A stretch of DNA of 64,000 bases from Mycobacterium adipatum (lineage in GTDB: Bacteria > Actinomycetota > Actinomycetes > Mycobacteriales > Mycobacteriaceae). The notes under the pieces are model-generated. The model ran no database searches. It was not told the DNA's origin and saw nothing but the letters and a program-made list of their open reading frames with translations. The translations under genes and the position numbers were made by a program. The stretch spans positions 2,604,001 through 2,668,000 of the forward strand of contig NZ_CP015596.1 of NCBI RefSeq assembly GCF_001644575.1. Direction: 5' to 3'. Below, in pieces: positions 47,140-56,200 of the stretch. The stretch's first letter is position 1; the number at the start of each line of letters is the position of its first letter.

Positions 47140-48605
47140 AGCGGCGCCAGCCGGTCGGCCCACGGCGACGCCTCTTCGAGTTGCGCGGCGAGCCGGATCA
47201 ACAGGGCCTCCCCGGCCAACGGCGCCACGAATTGCACGCCCAGCGGCAGGCCGTCGTCGGTCCAGTGCATCGGCAGGCTGATCGCGGGGCGCCCGGTGAG
47301 GTTGGCCAGCTGCGTATAGGGCACCCAGCCGAGGTTCTTGTCGACCATGTCGTCGACGATCTTGGTGTGCCGCAACAGTTTTGCAGTGCGGGTCTTGAGC
47401 AGCACATCCGCGCCCCTGGCCAGCGCGGCCGGCAGCTCGAACTCGCCGATCCGGGGTGGCGGGGTGGCCAGAGTGGGGGTGAGCAGCAGATCGTAGGTTT
47501 GGAAGTAGGTGCTCAGCCTGCGGGTGTGTTCGTGGCGGCGCTGCACCGCGTCGACGTAGGCGACACTGCTGGTGGCCCGACCGAGGGCGGCCATGATCAG
47601 GGTGTCACGTTCGAAGGCGTCATCGCCGGCGCCGGACCGGCGTTTGGCCTCATCGACTTCGTAGGCGATGTACACGAACCAGGTGAGCAGGAACTCGCGT
47701 GCCAGCTCGGCGTCGTCGAACGGGGCGGTGGGGAGTTCCTCCACATGGTGGCCGAGATCGGTGAGCACCCGCACCGCATTCTCGACCGCGGCGTATGCCT
47801 CGCGGTGCGGTGTCGGGGTGATCGCCGAGGGCACCCGCACGCCGATCCGCAGCGTGCCGGGGTGCTGCCCGACGACGGATGCGTACGTCGCCGGCGCCGG
47901 CGCCGGCACATACGGCCCGAACGGCTCGCCGCCGGCGATGACGTCGAGCATGGCGGCGGTGTCGCGGACCGTGCGCGACACCACGCCCTGCACCGCGGCG
48001 CCGTGCATGAACTCGGACTGGCCGGGACCCATCGGCGTCACCCCGCGCCCGGGCTTGAGGCCGACGAGCCCGCAGCAGGCGGCCGGGATCCGGGTCGACC
48101 CGCCGCCGTCGTTGGCACCCGCACATGGCACGATGCCCGCGGCGACCGCGGCCGCCGAACCGCCCGAGGAGCCGCCGGGCGTGTGCGCGAGGTTCCACGG
48201 ATTGCGTGCGGGTCCCCAGAGTGCCGGTTCGGAGATGGCCTTCGCGCCGAACTCGGGCAGATTCGTCTTCCCGAAGATCACCAGACCGGCATCGATCCAG
48301 CGCTGTACCACGGTGGCGTGTTCGGTGGTTGCGACGTCTTTGAGTGCCCGCGATCCGCCGGAACTCGGCAGCCCGGCGTAGTCCTGGGCGAGGTCCTTGA
48401 TCAGGAAGGGCACGCCGGCGAACGGGCCGGTCAGGTCGTCGGTGGGAGCGGCCGGGACATCGCGGACGATGGCATTGATCTTCGGGTTCACCGCGGCGGC
48501 ACGTTCGGTGGCCAGCGTGAGCAACTCCGAGGCCCGTACCTGCTTGTCGGCCACCAGCTTCGCCAGGCCGGTCGCGTCATGGCTGCGGTACTCGTCGAAC
48601 CTCAT
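47136..48605 (-). CDS. Amidase (amidase-signature family)
   Basis: A 489-residue amidase. The Ser-cisSer-Lys triad is seen as Lys70 in LIKDLAQD, cis-Ser in [12 protein letters not shown] (about 146-147) and nucleophile Ser170 in [13 protein letters not shown]. This family hydrolyses acyl-amides or aryl-acid amides; the substrate is not predictable. It may also resemble GatA, but the length, sequence and lack of gatBC rule out a tRNA amidotransferase role. It is transcribed toward cysA. Confidence 0.88.
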   Translation of the reverse strand: MRFDEYRSHDATGLAKLVADKQVRASELLTLATERAAAVNPKINAIVRDVPAAPTDDLTGPFAGVPFLIKDLAQDYAGLPSSGGSRALKDVATTEHATVVQRWIDAGLVIFGKTNLPEFGAKAISEPALWGPARNPWNLAHTPGGSSGGSAAAVAAGIVPCAGANDGGGSTRIPAACCGLVGLKPGRGVTPMGPGQSEFMHGAAVQGVVSRTVRDTAAMLDVIAGGEPFGPYVPAPAPATYASVVGQHPGTLRIGVRVPSAITPTPHREAYAAVENAVRVLTDLGHHVEELPTAPFDDAELAREFLLTWFVYIAYEVDEAKRRSGAGDDAFERDTLIMAALGRATSSVAYVDAVQRRHEHTRRLSTYFQTYDLLLTPTLATPPPRIGEFELPAALARGADVLLKTRTAKLLRHTKIVDDMVDKNLGWVPYTQLANLTGRPAISLPMHWTDDGLPLGVQFVAPLAGEALLIRLAAQLEEASPWADRLAPL

Positions 48606-48661
48606 GACGCCAGACTAGGGGAGGCTCCCGTCGGTGACGTGTGCTTGCCCGTTCCGGCCGG

Positions 48662-49375
48662 TCAGGCCGCGGCGGACAGCGCCAGCGCGGCGTCGAAACG
48701 GTCCAGTACCGTCTCGGCCACCAATCGGTGCGCACCGAGCGGTGCGGCCATGGGGATGCCTTGGGACACAGCGAAATCCGCGACCCGGTCGGTGATCTTG
48801 CCGTGTGCCAGAAACCACGGCGCGATGACGACGCGGTCGGCGCCGAGTCGGCGCAGTCGGTGCACCGCGGACGGCAGCGACGGTTTCGGTCCGGTGGCGA
48901 AGGCCGAGGTGACCCCGATCCACCGGGTGTCGACCGCGACGGCGGATGCCACCGTCGAGGTACGCGCATTCGCCTGTGCCCGCGACGAACCGACCGCGGT
49001 CACGATCACGCCGACATCCGAATCCTGTGCGGCCACACCGGCTTCGGCGATCCGGCGGCGCAACACCGCGATCAACTGATCATCCTCGCCGAGCACCTCG
49101 GCTTGCAGCGCCCGCACCCCGCTGGCGTCGATCATCGCCGGGATGTCACTGCGTGCGTGATAGGCGTCCGCCAACAACAGTGGCGTGACCACGGCGCGGT
49201 CGCCGATCTCACGCAACACGTCCACCAGGTTGGGCGTGCTCTGCTCGCAGAACGCGGGCAGCACGTCCAGTCCCGGCCGCAGCCTACGGATCGTCTCGGC
49301 CACCGCATGCGTGGTCGCCGCCGAGCGTGGATCGGCGCTGCCGTGCGCGGTGAGCACCAGGACCGGCGCGCTCAC
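48662..49375 (-). CDS. che1: Sirohydrochlorin ferrochelatase (CbiX family)
   Basis: A 237-residue two-domain chelatase. LTAHGSADPRSAATTHAVAE holds the first metal His, and PLLLADAYHARSDIPAM the second. The equivalent positions are repeated in the C-terminal half. Next to sirA and cysH it most likely inserts iron into sirohydrochlorin to make siroheme for sulfite reductase. The GTG start at 49375 is chosen because GAGG lies upstream and it leaves a 7-nt gap after the cysH stop; a longer frame overlaps cysH. Confidence 0.85.
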   Translation of the reverse strand: MSAPVLVLTAHGSADPRSAATTHAVAETIRRLRPGLDVLPAFCEQSTPNLVDVLREIGDRAVVTPLLLADAYHARSDIPAMIDASGVRALQAEVLGEDDQLIAVLRRRIAEAGVAAQDSDVGVIVTAVGSSRAQANARTSTVASAVAVDTRWIGVTSAFATGPKPSLPSAVHRLRRLGADRVVIAPWFLAHGKITDRVADFAVSQGIPMAAPLGAHRLVAETVLDRFDAALALSAAA

Positions 49376-49382
49376 CGCGACC

Positions 49383-50087
49383 TCACGATGCGTGCAGACC
49401 GCATTCCGTCTTCGCCTGGCCGGCCCACCGGCCACTGCGCGGGTCGGCACCCGCGATCGGCTTGCTGGTGCACGGTGCGCAACCGATCGACGGGTACCCC
49501 TCGTACACCAGCGGATTGACCAGGATGTCGTTGGCGTCGATATAGGCCTGCATGTCCTCGTCGCTCCACGCGGCGATGGGATTGATCTTCACCAGGCCGA
49601 ACGCGGCGTCCCAGCTGATCAGCGGTGCGTTGGCCCGGGTCGGCGCCTCGACACGGCGGATGCCGGTCACCCAGGCCGAGTACCCGCGCAGCGCCTTGCC
49701 CAGCGGCTCGACCTTGCGCATCCGGCAGCAGGCCGCGGCATCGCGGGCGAACAGGTCCTTGCCGTGCAGCTCATCCTGGCGGGCGACGCTGTTCTCGGGG
49801 GAGACGTTCACCACATGCACGTCGTAGACGGCCTCGACGGCGTCGCGGGTGCCGATGGTCTCCGCGAAGTGATACCCGGTGTCCAGGAACAGCACGTCGA
49901 CCCCGGGCCGCACCGTGGCGGCCATCTGTACCAGGACCGCGTCCTGCATGTTCGACGCCACGATGTAGTTATCGCCGAAGTTCTCGTCGGTCCAGCGCAG
50001 CAGGTCTTCGGCCGACGCATCGGCCAGCTCCGCCGCGCCACGTTCGGCCAGCGCCTTCAGGTCGAGCTCGGTCCTCGTGTCAGTCAT
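49383..50087 (-). CDS. cysH: Phosphoadenylyl/adenylyl-sulfate reductase
   Basis: A 234-residue APS reductase. The [4Fe-4S] cluster cysteines are seen in AACCRMRKVEPL and GCAPCTSKP, which place it in the iron-sulfur APS-reductase class rather than the PAPS class. Substrate motif LFLDTGYHFAET is present. It reduces APS to sulfite with thioredoxin. The C-terminal catalytic Cys is in ECGLH. It begins 2 nt after the sirA stop. Confidence 0.93.
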   Translation of the reverse strand: MTDTRTELDLKALAERGAAELADASAEDLLRWTDENFGDNYIVASNMQDAVLVQMAATVRPGVDVLFLDTGYHFAETIGTRDAVEAVYDVHVVNVSPENSVARQDELHGKDLFARDAAACCRMRKVEPLGKALRGYSAWVTGIRRVEAPTRANAPLISWDAAFGLVKINPIAAWSDEDMQAYIDANDILVNPLVYEGYPSIGCAPCTSKPIAGADPRSGRWAGQAKTECGLHAS

Positions 50088-50089
50088 CG

Positions 50090-51784
50090 TTACCTCAAAT
50101 CCGCGTCATCGGCGCGTACCGCCCACTGAGCGAAACGCTCGCCGTCCTCGCGTTGTTTCACGAAATTCCGGACAACCCGCTCGATGTAGTCACCGAGCTC
50201 GGTGGCGAGCACCTTGTGCTGGCGCAGCTTGCGGCCGAAGCCGCTGTCCAGGCCCAGGCTGCCGCCCAGGTGCACCTGGAAACCCTCTTCGGGCCCGTTG
50301 CCCTCGTCGACCATCTGGCCCTTGAAGCCGATATCGGCGACCTGGATGCGCGCGCACGAGTTCGGGCAGCCGTTGATGTTGATGGTGACCGGCACGTCGA
50401 GCTGGGCGTTGAGGTCCTCCAGCCGCTTCTCCAGCTCGGGGACCAGCACCTGGGAACGGCTGCGGGTCTCGGCGAAGCTGAGCTTGCAGAACTCGATGCC
50501 GGTGCAGGCCATCAGGTTGCGCCGCCAGTGCGACGGGGTGGACGGCAGGCCCAGCGCATCCAGGCCGGCGCGCAGCGCGTCGAGTTTCTCGTCGGGGACA
50601 TCGAGGATGATCAGCTTCTGGTACGGCGTGAACCGGATCCGGTCGCTGCCCACGGACTCGGCAAGGTCGGCCACCTTGGTCAAGATGGTGCCCGAGACGC
50701 GGCCCGCGATCGGCGAGACGCCGACGGCATTGAGACCGTTCTTGAGCTTCTGCACCCCGACATGGTCGATCGGTCGGGTCACCGGTGTGGGCGCCGGACC
50801 GTCGATGAGCGGCCGCTTCAGGTACTCGGTTTCCAGAACCTCGCGGAATTTTTGGACGCCCCAGTCCTTGATCAGGAACTTCAACCGCGCCTTGGACCGC
50901 AACCGGCGGTAACCGTAGTCGCGGAAGACGCTGACCACGCCCTCCCACACGTCGGGCACCTCGGCCAGCGGCACCCAGGCGCCGACCCGCTGGCCCAGCA
51001 TCGGGTTGGTGGACAGGCCGCCACCGACCCACAGGTCGAAGCCGGGCCCGTGCTCGGGGTGATTGACGCCGATGAACGCGACGTCGTTGACCTCGTGCAC
51101 GACATCCTGCAGACCGGAGATGGCGGTCTTGAACTTGCGCGGCAGGTTCGAATACTCCGGCTTGCCGACGTAGCGCTTGACGATTTCGTCGACCGCCGGG
51201 GTGCCGTCGATCACTTCGTCGAGCGACTCGCCGGCCAGCGGCGAGCCGAGCACCACCCGGGGGCAATCGCCGCACGCCTCGGTGGTCTGCAGGCCGACCT
51301 GGTCGAGCCGGCGCCAGATCTCGGGCATGTCCTTGACGTCGATCCAGTGGTACTGGATGTTCTGCCGGTCGGAGATATCGGCGGTGTCGCGCGCGAACTC
51401 GGTGGAGATCCCGCCGAGGGTGCGCAGCGCGGCGGCGGTCAGGGCGCCGCCGTCGCTGCGGACCCGCAGCATGAAGTACTCGTCTTCGAGCATGTCGGTG
51501 TTCTCGTCGCCGGTCCAGGTGCCGTCATAGCCGGGCTTGCGCTGGGTGTAGAGGCCCCACCAGCGGAAACGGCCGCGCAGGTCACCCTTGTCGATGGATT
51601 CGAAGCCACCGGCGGCGTAGATGTTCTCGATGCGCGTCCGCACGTTGAGCGGGTTGTCGTCCTTCTTGGACTGCTCGTTGGCGTTGAGCGGCTCGCGGTA
51701 GCCGAGCGCCCACTGGCCCTCGCCGCGGGGCCGCTTCACCGGCTTGGCCGGCTTGTCGGCGGGTTTTGACACGGTATCGGTCAT
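50090..51784 (-). CDS. sirA: Ferredoxin-dependent sulfite reductase
   Basis: A 564-residue siroheme/[4Fe-4S] sulfite reductase. The cluster cysteines appear as CTGIEFC and NGCPNSCAR, the C-x5-C and C-x3-C pairs. A Tyr-Cys pair near the siroheme is suggested by GDCPR. It reduces sulfite to sulfide for cysteine synthesis. The ATG follows AAGGAG at 9 nt, which lies in a hairpin (51793-51810). The operon sirA-cysH-che1 is preceded by a poly-Cys leader ORF, so its expression should respond to cysteine supply. Confidence 0.93.
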   Translation of the reverse strand: MTDTVSKPADKPAKPVKRPRGEGQWALGYREPLNANEQSKKDDNPLNVRTRIENIYAAGGFESIDKGDLRGRFRWWGLYTQRKPGYDGTWTGDENTDMLEDEYFMLRVRSDGGALTAAALRTLGGISTEFARDTADISDRQNIQYHWIDVKDMPEIWRRLDQVGLQTTEACGDCPRVVLGSPLAGESLDEVIDGTPAVDEIVKRYVGKPEYSNLPRKFKTAISGLQDVVHEVNDVAFIGVNHPEHGPGFDLWVGGGLSTNPMLGQRVGAWVPLAEVPDVWEGVVSVFRDYGYRRLRSKARLKFLIKDWGVQKFREVLETEYLKRPLIDGPAPTPVTRPIDHVGVQKLKNGLNAVGVSPIAGRVSGTILTKVADLAESVGSDRIRFTPYQKLIILDVPDEKLDALRAGLDALGLPSTPSHWRRNLMACTGIEFCKLSFAETRSRSQVLVPELEKRLEDLNAQLDVPVTININGCPNSCARIQVADIGFKGQMVDEGNGPEEGFQVHLGGSLGLDSGFGRKLRQHKVLATELGDYIERVVRNFVKQREDGERFAQWAVRADDADLR

Positions 51785-51792
51785 GTTGTCGG

Positions 51793-51810
51793 GCTCCTTG
51801 TCGGAGGAGC
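51793..51810 (-). promoter_or_regulatory. Hairpin hiding the sirA Shine-Dalgarno sequence
   Basis: On the coding strand GCTCCT (51810-51805) and AGGAGC (51798-51793) form a perfect 6-bp stem with a 6-nt loop. The right arm holds the AAGGAG of sirA. Further upstream GAATCGCGCGATTC (51818-51831) is a perfect 14-nt palindrome, and GCTGGCC/GGCCAGC (51839-51845 with 51863-51869) forms another stem, so alternative folds are possible. Confidence 0.65.
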
Positions 51811-51907
51811 GGCACGTGAATCGCGCGATTCGCCGGGGGCTGGCCGGCGGCGCAGATCCGGCGGCCAGCTCACTGTATTGGCGGGCAGATTCCGTAATCG
51901 ACGCAGG

Positions 51908-52003
51908 TCAGGACAGACAACAACAGCTGCAGATGCGCTTTAGGTCGACATGCCGCCGGACCACGAGCGCAATGCTGGTGGAGCTATCGACGGCGGCGGT
52001 CAC
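51908..52003 (-). CDS. Poly-cysteine leader peptide of the sirA operon
   Basis: A 31-codon ORF on the minus strand ending ICSCCCLS, with four Cys codons (TGC, then TGT TGT TGT) close to its TGA. GTG at 52003 is chosen because CAGAAT (52016-52011), preceded by TGG as an extended -10, ends exactly 7 nt before it. That is the same arrangement as the subI leader. An ATG three codons earlier (52012) would overlap this -10 box. The stop lies 123 nt before the sirA start, also as in the subI leader. No other gene lies in the 311-nt sirA-hemW gap. Confidence 0.82.
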   Translation of the reverse strand: MTAAVDSSTSIALVVRRHVDLKRICSCCCLS

Positions 52004-52095
52004 GTCCGCCATTCTGCCACGGCTGCGTCCACCTGCCCTAACCGGACCAGATTTGGGCTCAGGGTGAGCGCAACAGGGTCTGGGACAATGCGGTC

Positions 52096-53229
52096 ATGCG
52101 CAGTGACGGCCCCTTCGGCATCTACATCCACGTGCCGTTCTGCGCGACCCGCTGCGGATACTGCGACTTCAACACCTACACACCGGCCGAACTTGGGGGC
52201 GCCACCCCCGACGGCTGGCTGGCGGCCGTGCGGGTCGAGTTGGAGCTCGCTGCCCGCCGCGTCGGTGCCCGGCCGGTGGACACGGTGTTCGTCGGCGGGG
52301 GGACACCCACGATGCTCGGGGCTGACGGATTGGTGGCGGTGCTGGCGGCGGTGCAGGAGCGGTTCGAGCTGGCACCCGATGCCGAGGTGACCACCGAGGC
52401 CAACCCGGAGTCCAGCTCCCCGGAGCTGTTCGCCCGGTTACGCGCGGCCGGTTTCACCCGCATCTCGCTGGGCATGCAGTCGGCCGCCACGCACGTATTG
52501 AAGGTGCTCGACCGGGTGCATTCGGCGGGGCGGGCCCCGGCCGCCGCAATGGAGGCCCGCGCCGCAGGGTTCGAGCACGTCAACCTGGACCTGATCTACG
52601 GCACACCCGGCGAGACCGACGATGACCTGTTGCGGTCGATCGAGACCGCGCTGGGGGCCGGTATCGACCACATTTCGGCCTACGCACTGATCGTCGAGGA
52701 CGGGACCGCACTGGCCCGCCGGGTACGCCGGGGTGAACTTCCGGCACCCGACAACGACGTGCTGGCCGACCGCTACGAACTCCTGGACGCGCAGCTGTCG
52801 GCGGCCGGCCTGCACTGGTACGAGGTGTCCAACTGGAGCCGCCCCGGCGGCGAATGCCGGCACAACCTCGGCTACTGGGACGGCGGGCACTGGTGGGGTG
52901 CCGGTCCTGGTGCGCACAGCTTCCTCGGCGCGACACGCTGGTGGAACATCAAGCACCCCAACGCCTATGCCCAGGCGCTCGGCGAGGGCCGGCTGCCGGT
53001 GGCCGATTCCGAGGAGCTCGACGAGTCGGCCCGGCACATCGAGGACGTGATGCTGCGGATGCGGCTGCGCAGCGGCCTGCCGCGCGGCCTGCTCACTGCA
53101 CCCGAACGGCGCCGTGCCGATACCGCGCTCACCGACGGACTGCTGGTCGCCGCCGCGGACCGGCTGGTGCTCACCGACCGGGGCCGGTTGCTGGCCGATG
53201 CGGTGGTGCGTGACCTGCTCGACGACTGA
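52096..53229 (+). CDS. hemW: Heme chaperone HemW (radical SAM)
   Basis: A 377-residue radical-SAM protein with the cluster motif FCATRCGYC (Cys16, Cys20, Cys23). RHNLGYWDGGHWWGAGPGAHSF (His-Asn-x-x-Tyr-Trp) is characteristic of HemW rather than coproporphyrinogen dehydrogenase HemN. HemW binds heme and passes it to membrane targets. In M. tuberculosis the corresponding gene (Rv2388c) is annotated hemN. It converges on the PKS gene with a 2-nt gap. Confidence 0.88.
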   Translation: MRSDGPFGIYIHVPFCATRCGYCDFNTYTPAELGGATPDGWLAAVRVELELAARRVGARPVDTVFVGGGTPTMLGADGLVAVLAAVQERFELAPDAEVTTEANPESSSPELFARLRAAGFTRISLGMQSAATHVLKVLDRVHSAGRAPAAAMEARAAGFEHVNLDLIYGTPGETDDDLLRSIETALGAGIDHISAYALIVEDGTALARRVRRGELPAPDNDVLADRYELLDAQLSAAGLHWYEVSNWSRPGGECRHNLGYWDGGHWWGAGPGAHSFLGATRWWNIKHPNAYAQALGEGRLPVADSEELDESARHIEDVMLRMRLRSGLPRGLLTAPERRRADTALTDGLLVAAADRLVLTDRGRLLADAVVRDLLDD

Positions 53230-53231
53230 GC

Positions 53232-56200
53232 TCAGCCGCAGGACACGCCGACCTCCTCGGCCTGATCGGAACCCGAATGCTCTTGTGGTGTAAGCATTTC
53301 CACGATCTTGGCGGTGACCGCCGCCGCGGTCGGATGCTCCCACAACAGCGTCGGTGGCAGCGCGAGTCCGGTCTTGCGCTCCAGTTGCCGGCGCAGTGCG
53401 ACGGTCATGATCGAGTCGACGCCGATCTCGGCCAGCGGTAGCCGCGGGTCGACATCGTCACCGGGCAAACCGAGTTCGGCGGCCACGGTGGTGAGCACCA
53501 GCTCGGCCACCCACGTCGCGGTGTCCACATCGTCGCGCCCGAGCGGCAACTGCAGACCAGCCAGCCCGTCGGCGTCCTCGTCCTCGCTCGGGGCGATGTC
53601 GGCGAGCATCGGTACCGAGGCGGCGTCGGCGGTCACCGGCAGCACGACGATATGGGCCTGATCGGCCCGCACCGCCAGGTCCAGTGCGCGCATCGCGTCG
53701 TCGGCGCCCACCGTGCCCATCCCCAGCGCGGACAGCTGCGCCGCGACAAAGCTTGACGCCGAACCCATTCCGAGTCCGCGCCAGGCGGTCCAGGCCACCG
53801 CCGTGGTGCGGTCACCGAGGCTGCGGCGGTGCTGTGCGAAGCTGTCGAGGAACGCGTTCGCGCAGGCGTAGGCGCCCTGGCCGGGGAAGCCCGCCAGGTA
53901 TCCACAGGACGAGAACAGCACCAGCCAGTCCAGCTCGCCGGGCGGGAACACCTCATGCAGGGTGAGCGTGCCATCCACCTTGGGGCGCATGGCTTTTGCG
54001 AAATCCTCCGCGGTGCTGCCGGTCAGTAGCGCGCCGGCCTCCACGCCGGCGGCATGCACCACGCCGCGCACCGGCGGCAGGTCGGACAGGGTCGCGCGCA
54101 GCGCCTCGGCCGCACCGGGTGCGGCGATGTCGACGGCCGCCACCCGCACCGACACGCCGCGTTCCTCCAGCGACAGGATGGTGCGGATCGGCTCCTGGTC
54201 GGGGACCCAGGACGCCCGGTCGGCGAGACCGCTGCGGGACACCAGCACGATGCGCCGGGCCCCCAGATCGGCCAGTCGGGCGGCGACGCGCACACCCAGG
54301 GCGCCGGTGCCGCCGGTGATCAGATAGGTGCCTGCCGGCGAACAGGACAGGGTGGTTCGCCTGCTCGACTCGGCCGGGGCCAGGCGCGCGGTCAGGGCGA
54401 TATCGTCGCGGACCACGACGACACCATGACCGCCCAGTGATCCGAGCACGCCGACCGGCAGGCTGTCATCGGCGGTGTCCAGGACGCCGCCCCACAGCCC
54501 GGGGTGCTCGGCCGCCGCGACGCGGGACAGGCCCCACAGCGGTGAGCCGCCGATGTCGCTGCCCTCGTACACGCCCCGGGTCAGTGCCCACAGTTGCGCC
54601 GGTGCAGCACGTTCCAGCAGTACGGTGAGGCTCTCGTGCACCCGCAGGACGGTGTCGAGGGGAGCGTCGCCGGGGTGCGGAAGCACCAGGACGACCGCGC
54701 CGGCGCTCAGTGAAGCCGGGATCTCCTCGGCCGATCGGCACAACCGGTGGTCCACGTCAGCGGCGGCGAGATCCCGCATGCACCAGGCCAGTGTCTCGGC
54801 ATCGCCGCCGACCAGGATCACCTGCGCGGGTGTGGTGGCCTGCCACGGGGTCGGATGCCACTGCAGCTGTTGCATCATGCGGCTGACATCGTTGCCGCCG
54901 GGGTTCTCCAGCTGATCGAAGAACATGCCGTCGATCGCACCGACCACCGTGCCGTCGGCGTCGGCGATCGTGACATCGGCGACCGTGCTGCCGGTACCGC
55001 GGCGAATATGCAGGAATGCCACCGGGACCGGCGCGCCGCGCAGCGCCACCCGGTCGATGCGGGCGGGCATCCGCAACCGCAGCGGGCTGTCGAACACCGT
55101 CGAGGCCGCTGAGGTCGCGGCGTCCAGCAGACCGGCCCAGGTGTCCGGGGTGGTGCCGTCGGGTTCGACGCGCACCACGGCCAGCATCTCGCCGTCACCA
55201 CGGCGCAGTTCGGTGATCTCCCAAGGGAATCCCATGGCCGTCACGCCCAGCTCGGCGAGCGTGTCCACGACGTGTCCGGCGGCCTGCACCGTGCTGCAAC
55301 GGCGGCGCACCCCGGCGATGTCGATGGCCGGCAGCGGGGTCTGTGCGGCGGATGCGACGGCCGTGCAATGGGTGAGCCAGCCCCCGCCGTCGGCATCGGT
55401 GCCGGTCGCGGTGTCCTCGATCCGGGAGGCCAGCGCCAGCGCCCGGTCCTGCAGCACGACCTGCACCGACCGGGCCCGCCCCGGTGCCACCGGGGTGCGC
55501 AGCCGTACGTCAACGATTTCGCTGCCCGCAGCGGTGGCGATGTCGCTGCCCGCAGCGGTGGCGATCTCGCTGCCCGCAGCGGTGGCGATCTCGCCACCGG
55601 CGGCATTGAGGAACGTGTTGAGCAGCACTGCGGCCGGGATGATCTCGGTGCCTTGGACCGGGTGATCGCCCGGATAGGGCCGGGTGTCCATGTCGAGCTG
55701 GGTCTGCCACACCTTGGCAGGCACCGCGGCGGTCACCTCGAGGCGCCCCCCGAGCAGGGTGTTGGTCTGCGGGTCGTGCACCGCACCACCGCCCGGCGGT
55801 GCGGCGGGGGTGCGCCAGAACCGGCGATGCTGCCACTGGGTGCCGGGAAGATCGTGCGCCCAGCCGGTATGCGACGGGCCGAGCCGCACCGGTGCGCCGT
55901 GGCAGTGCAGTGCGGCCATCGTGGTGGTGACCGAGCGCACCTCCGGCATGTTGCGGCGGTGCAGCGGCAGCACCGCGTACTCGTCGAGACCGGCCGCGGT
56001 GAGGGTGTCGACGATGGAGTGGCTGACCACCGGGTGCGGGGCGATCTCCAGGAACAGCCGGTGCCCGTCCTCGGCGGCGGCGGTCACGGCTTCGGTGAAC
56101 CGGACCCGACCGCGCAGGTTGGCCACCCAGTAGTCGCCGTCCCGTGGGGCCGCCGACCGCGGGTCGGCCATGGCCGTGCTGTAGAGCGGAATGCGCGCAG

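Noticed and set aside
52004..52012. ATG at 52012 as the start of the sirA leader ORF.
   Set aside because: It overlaps the best -10 box; the GTG at 52003 reproduces the 7-nt spacing of the subI leader. It is kept only as an alternative.
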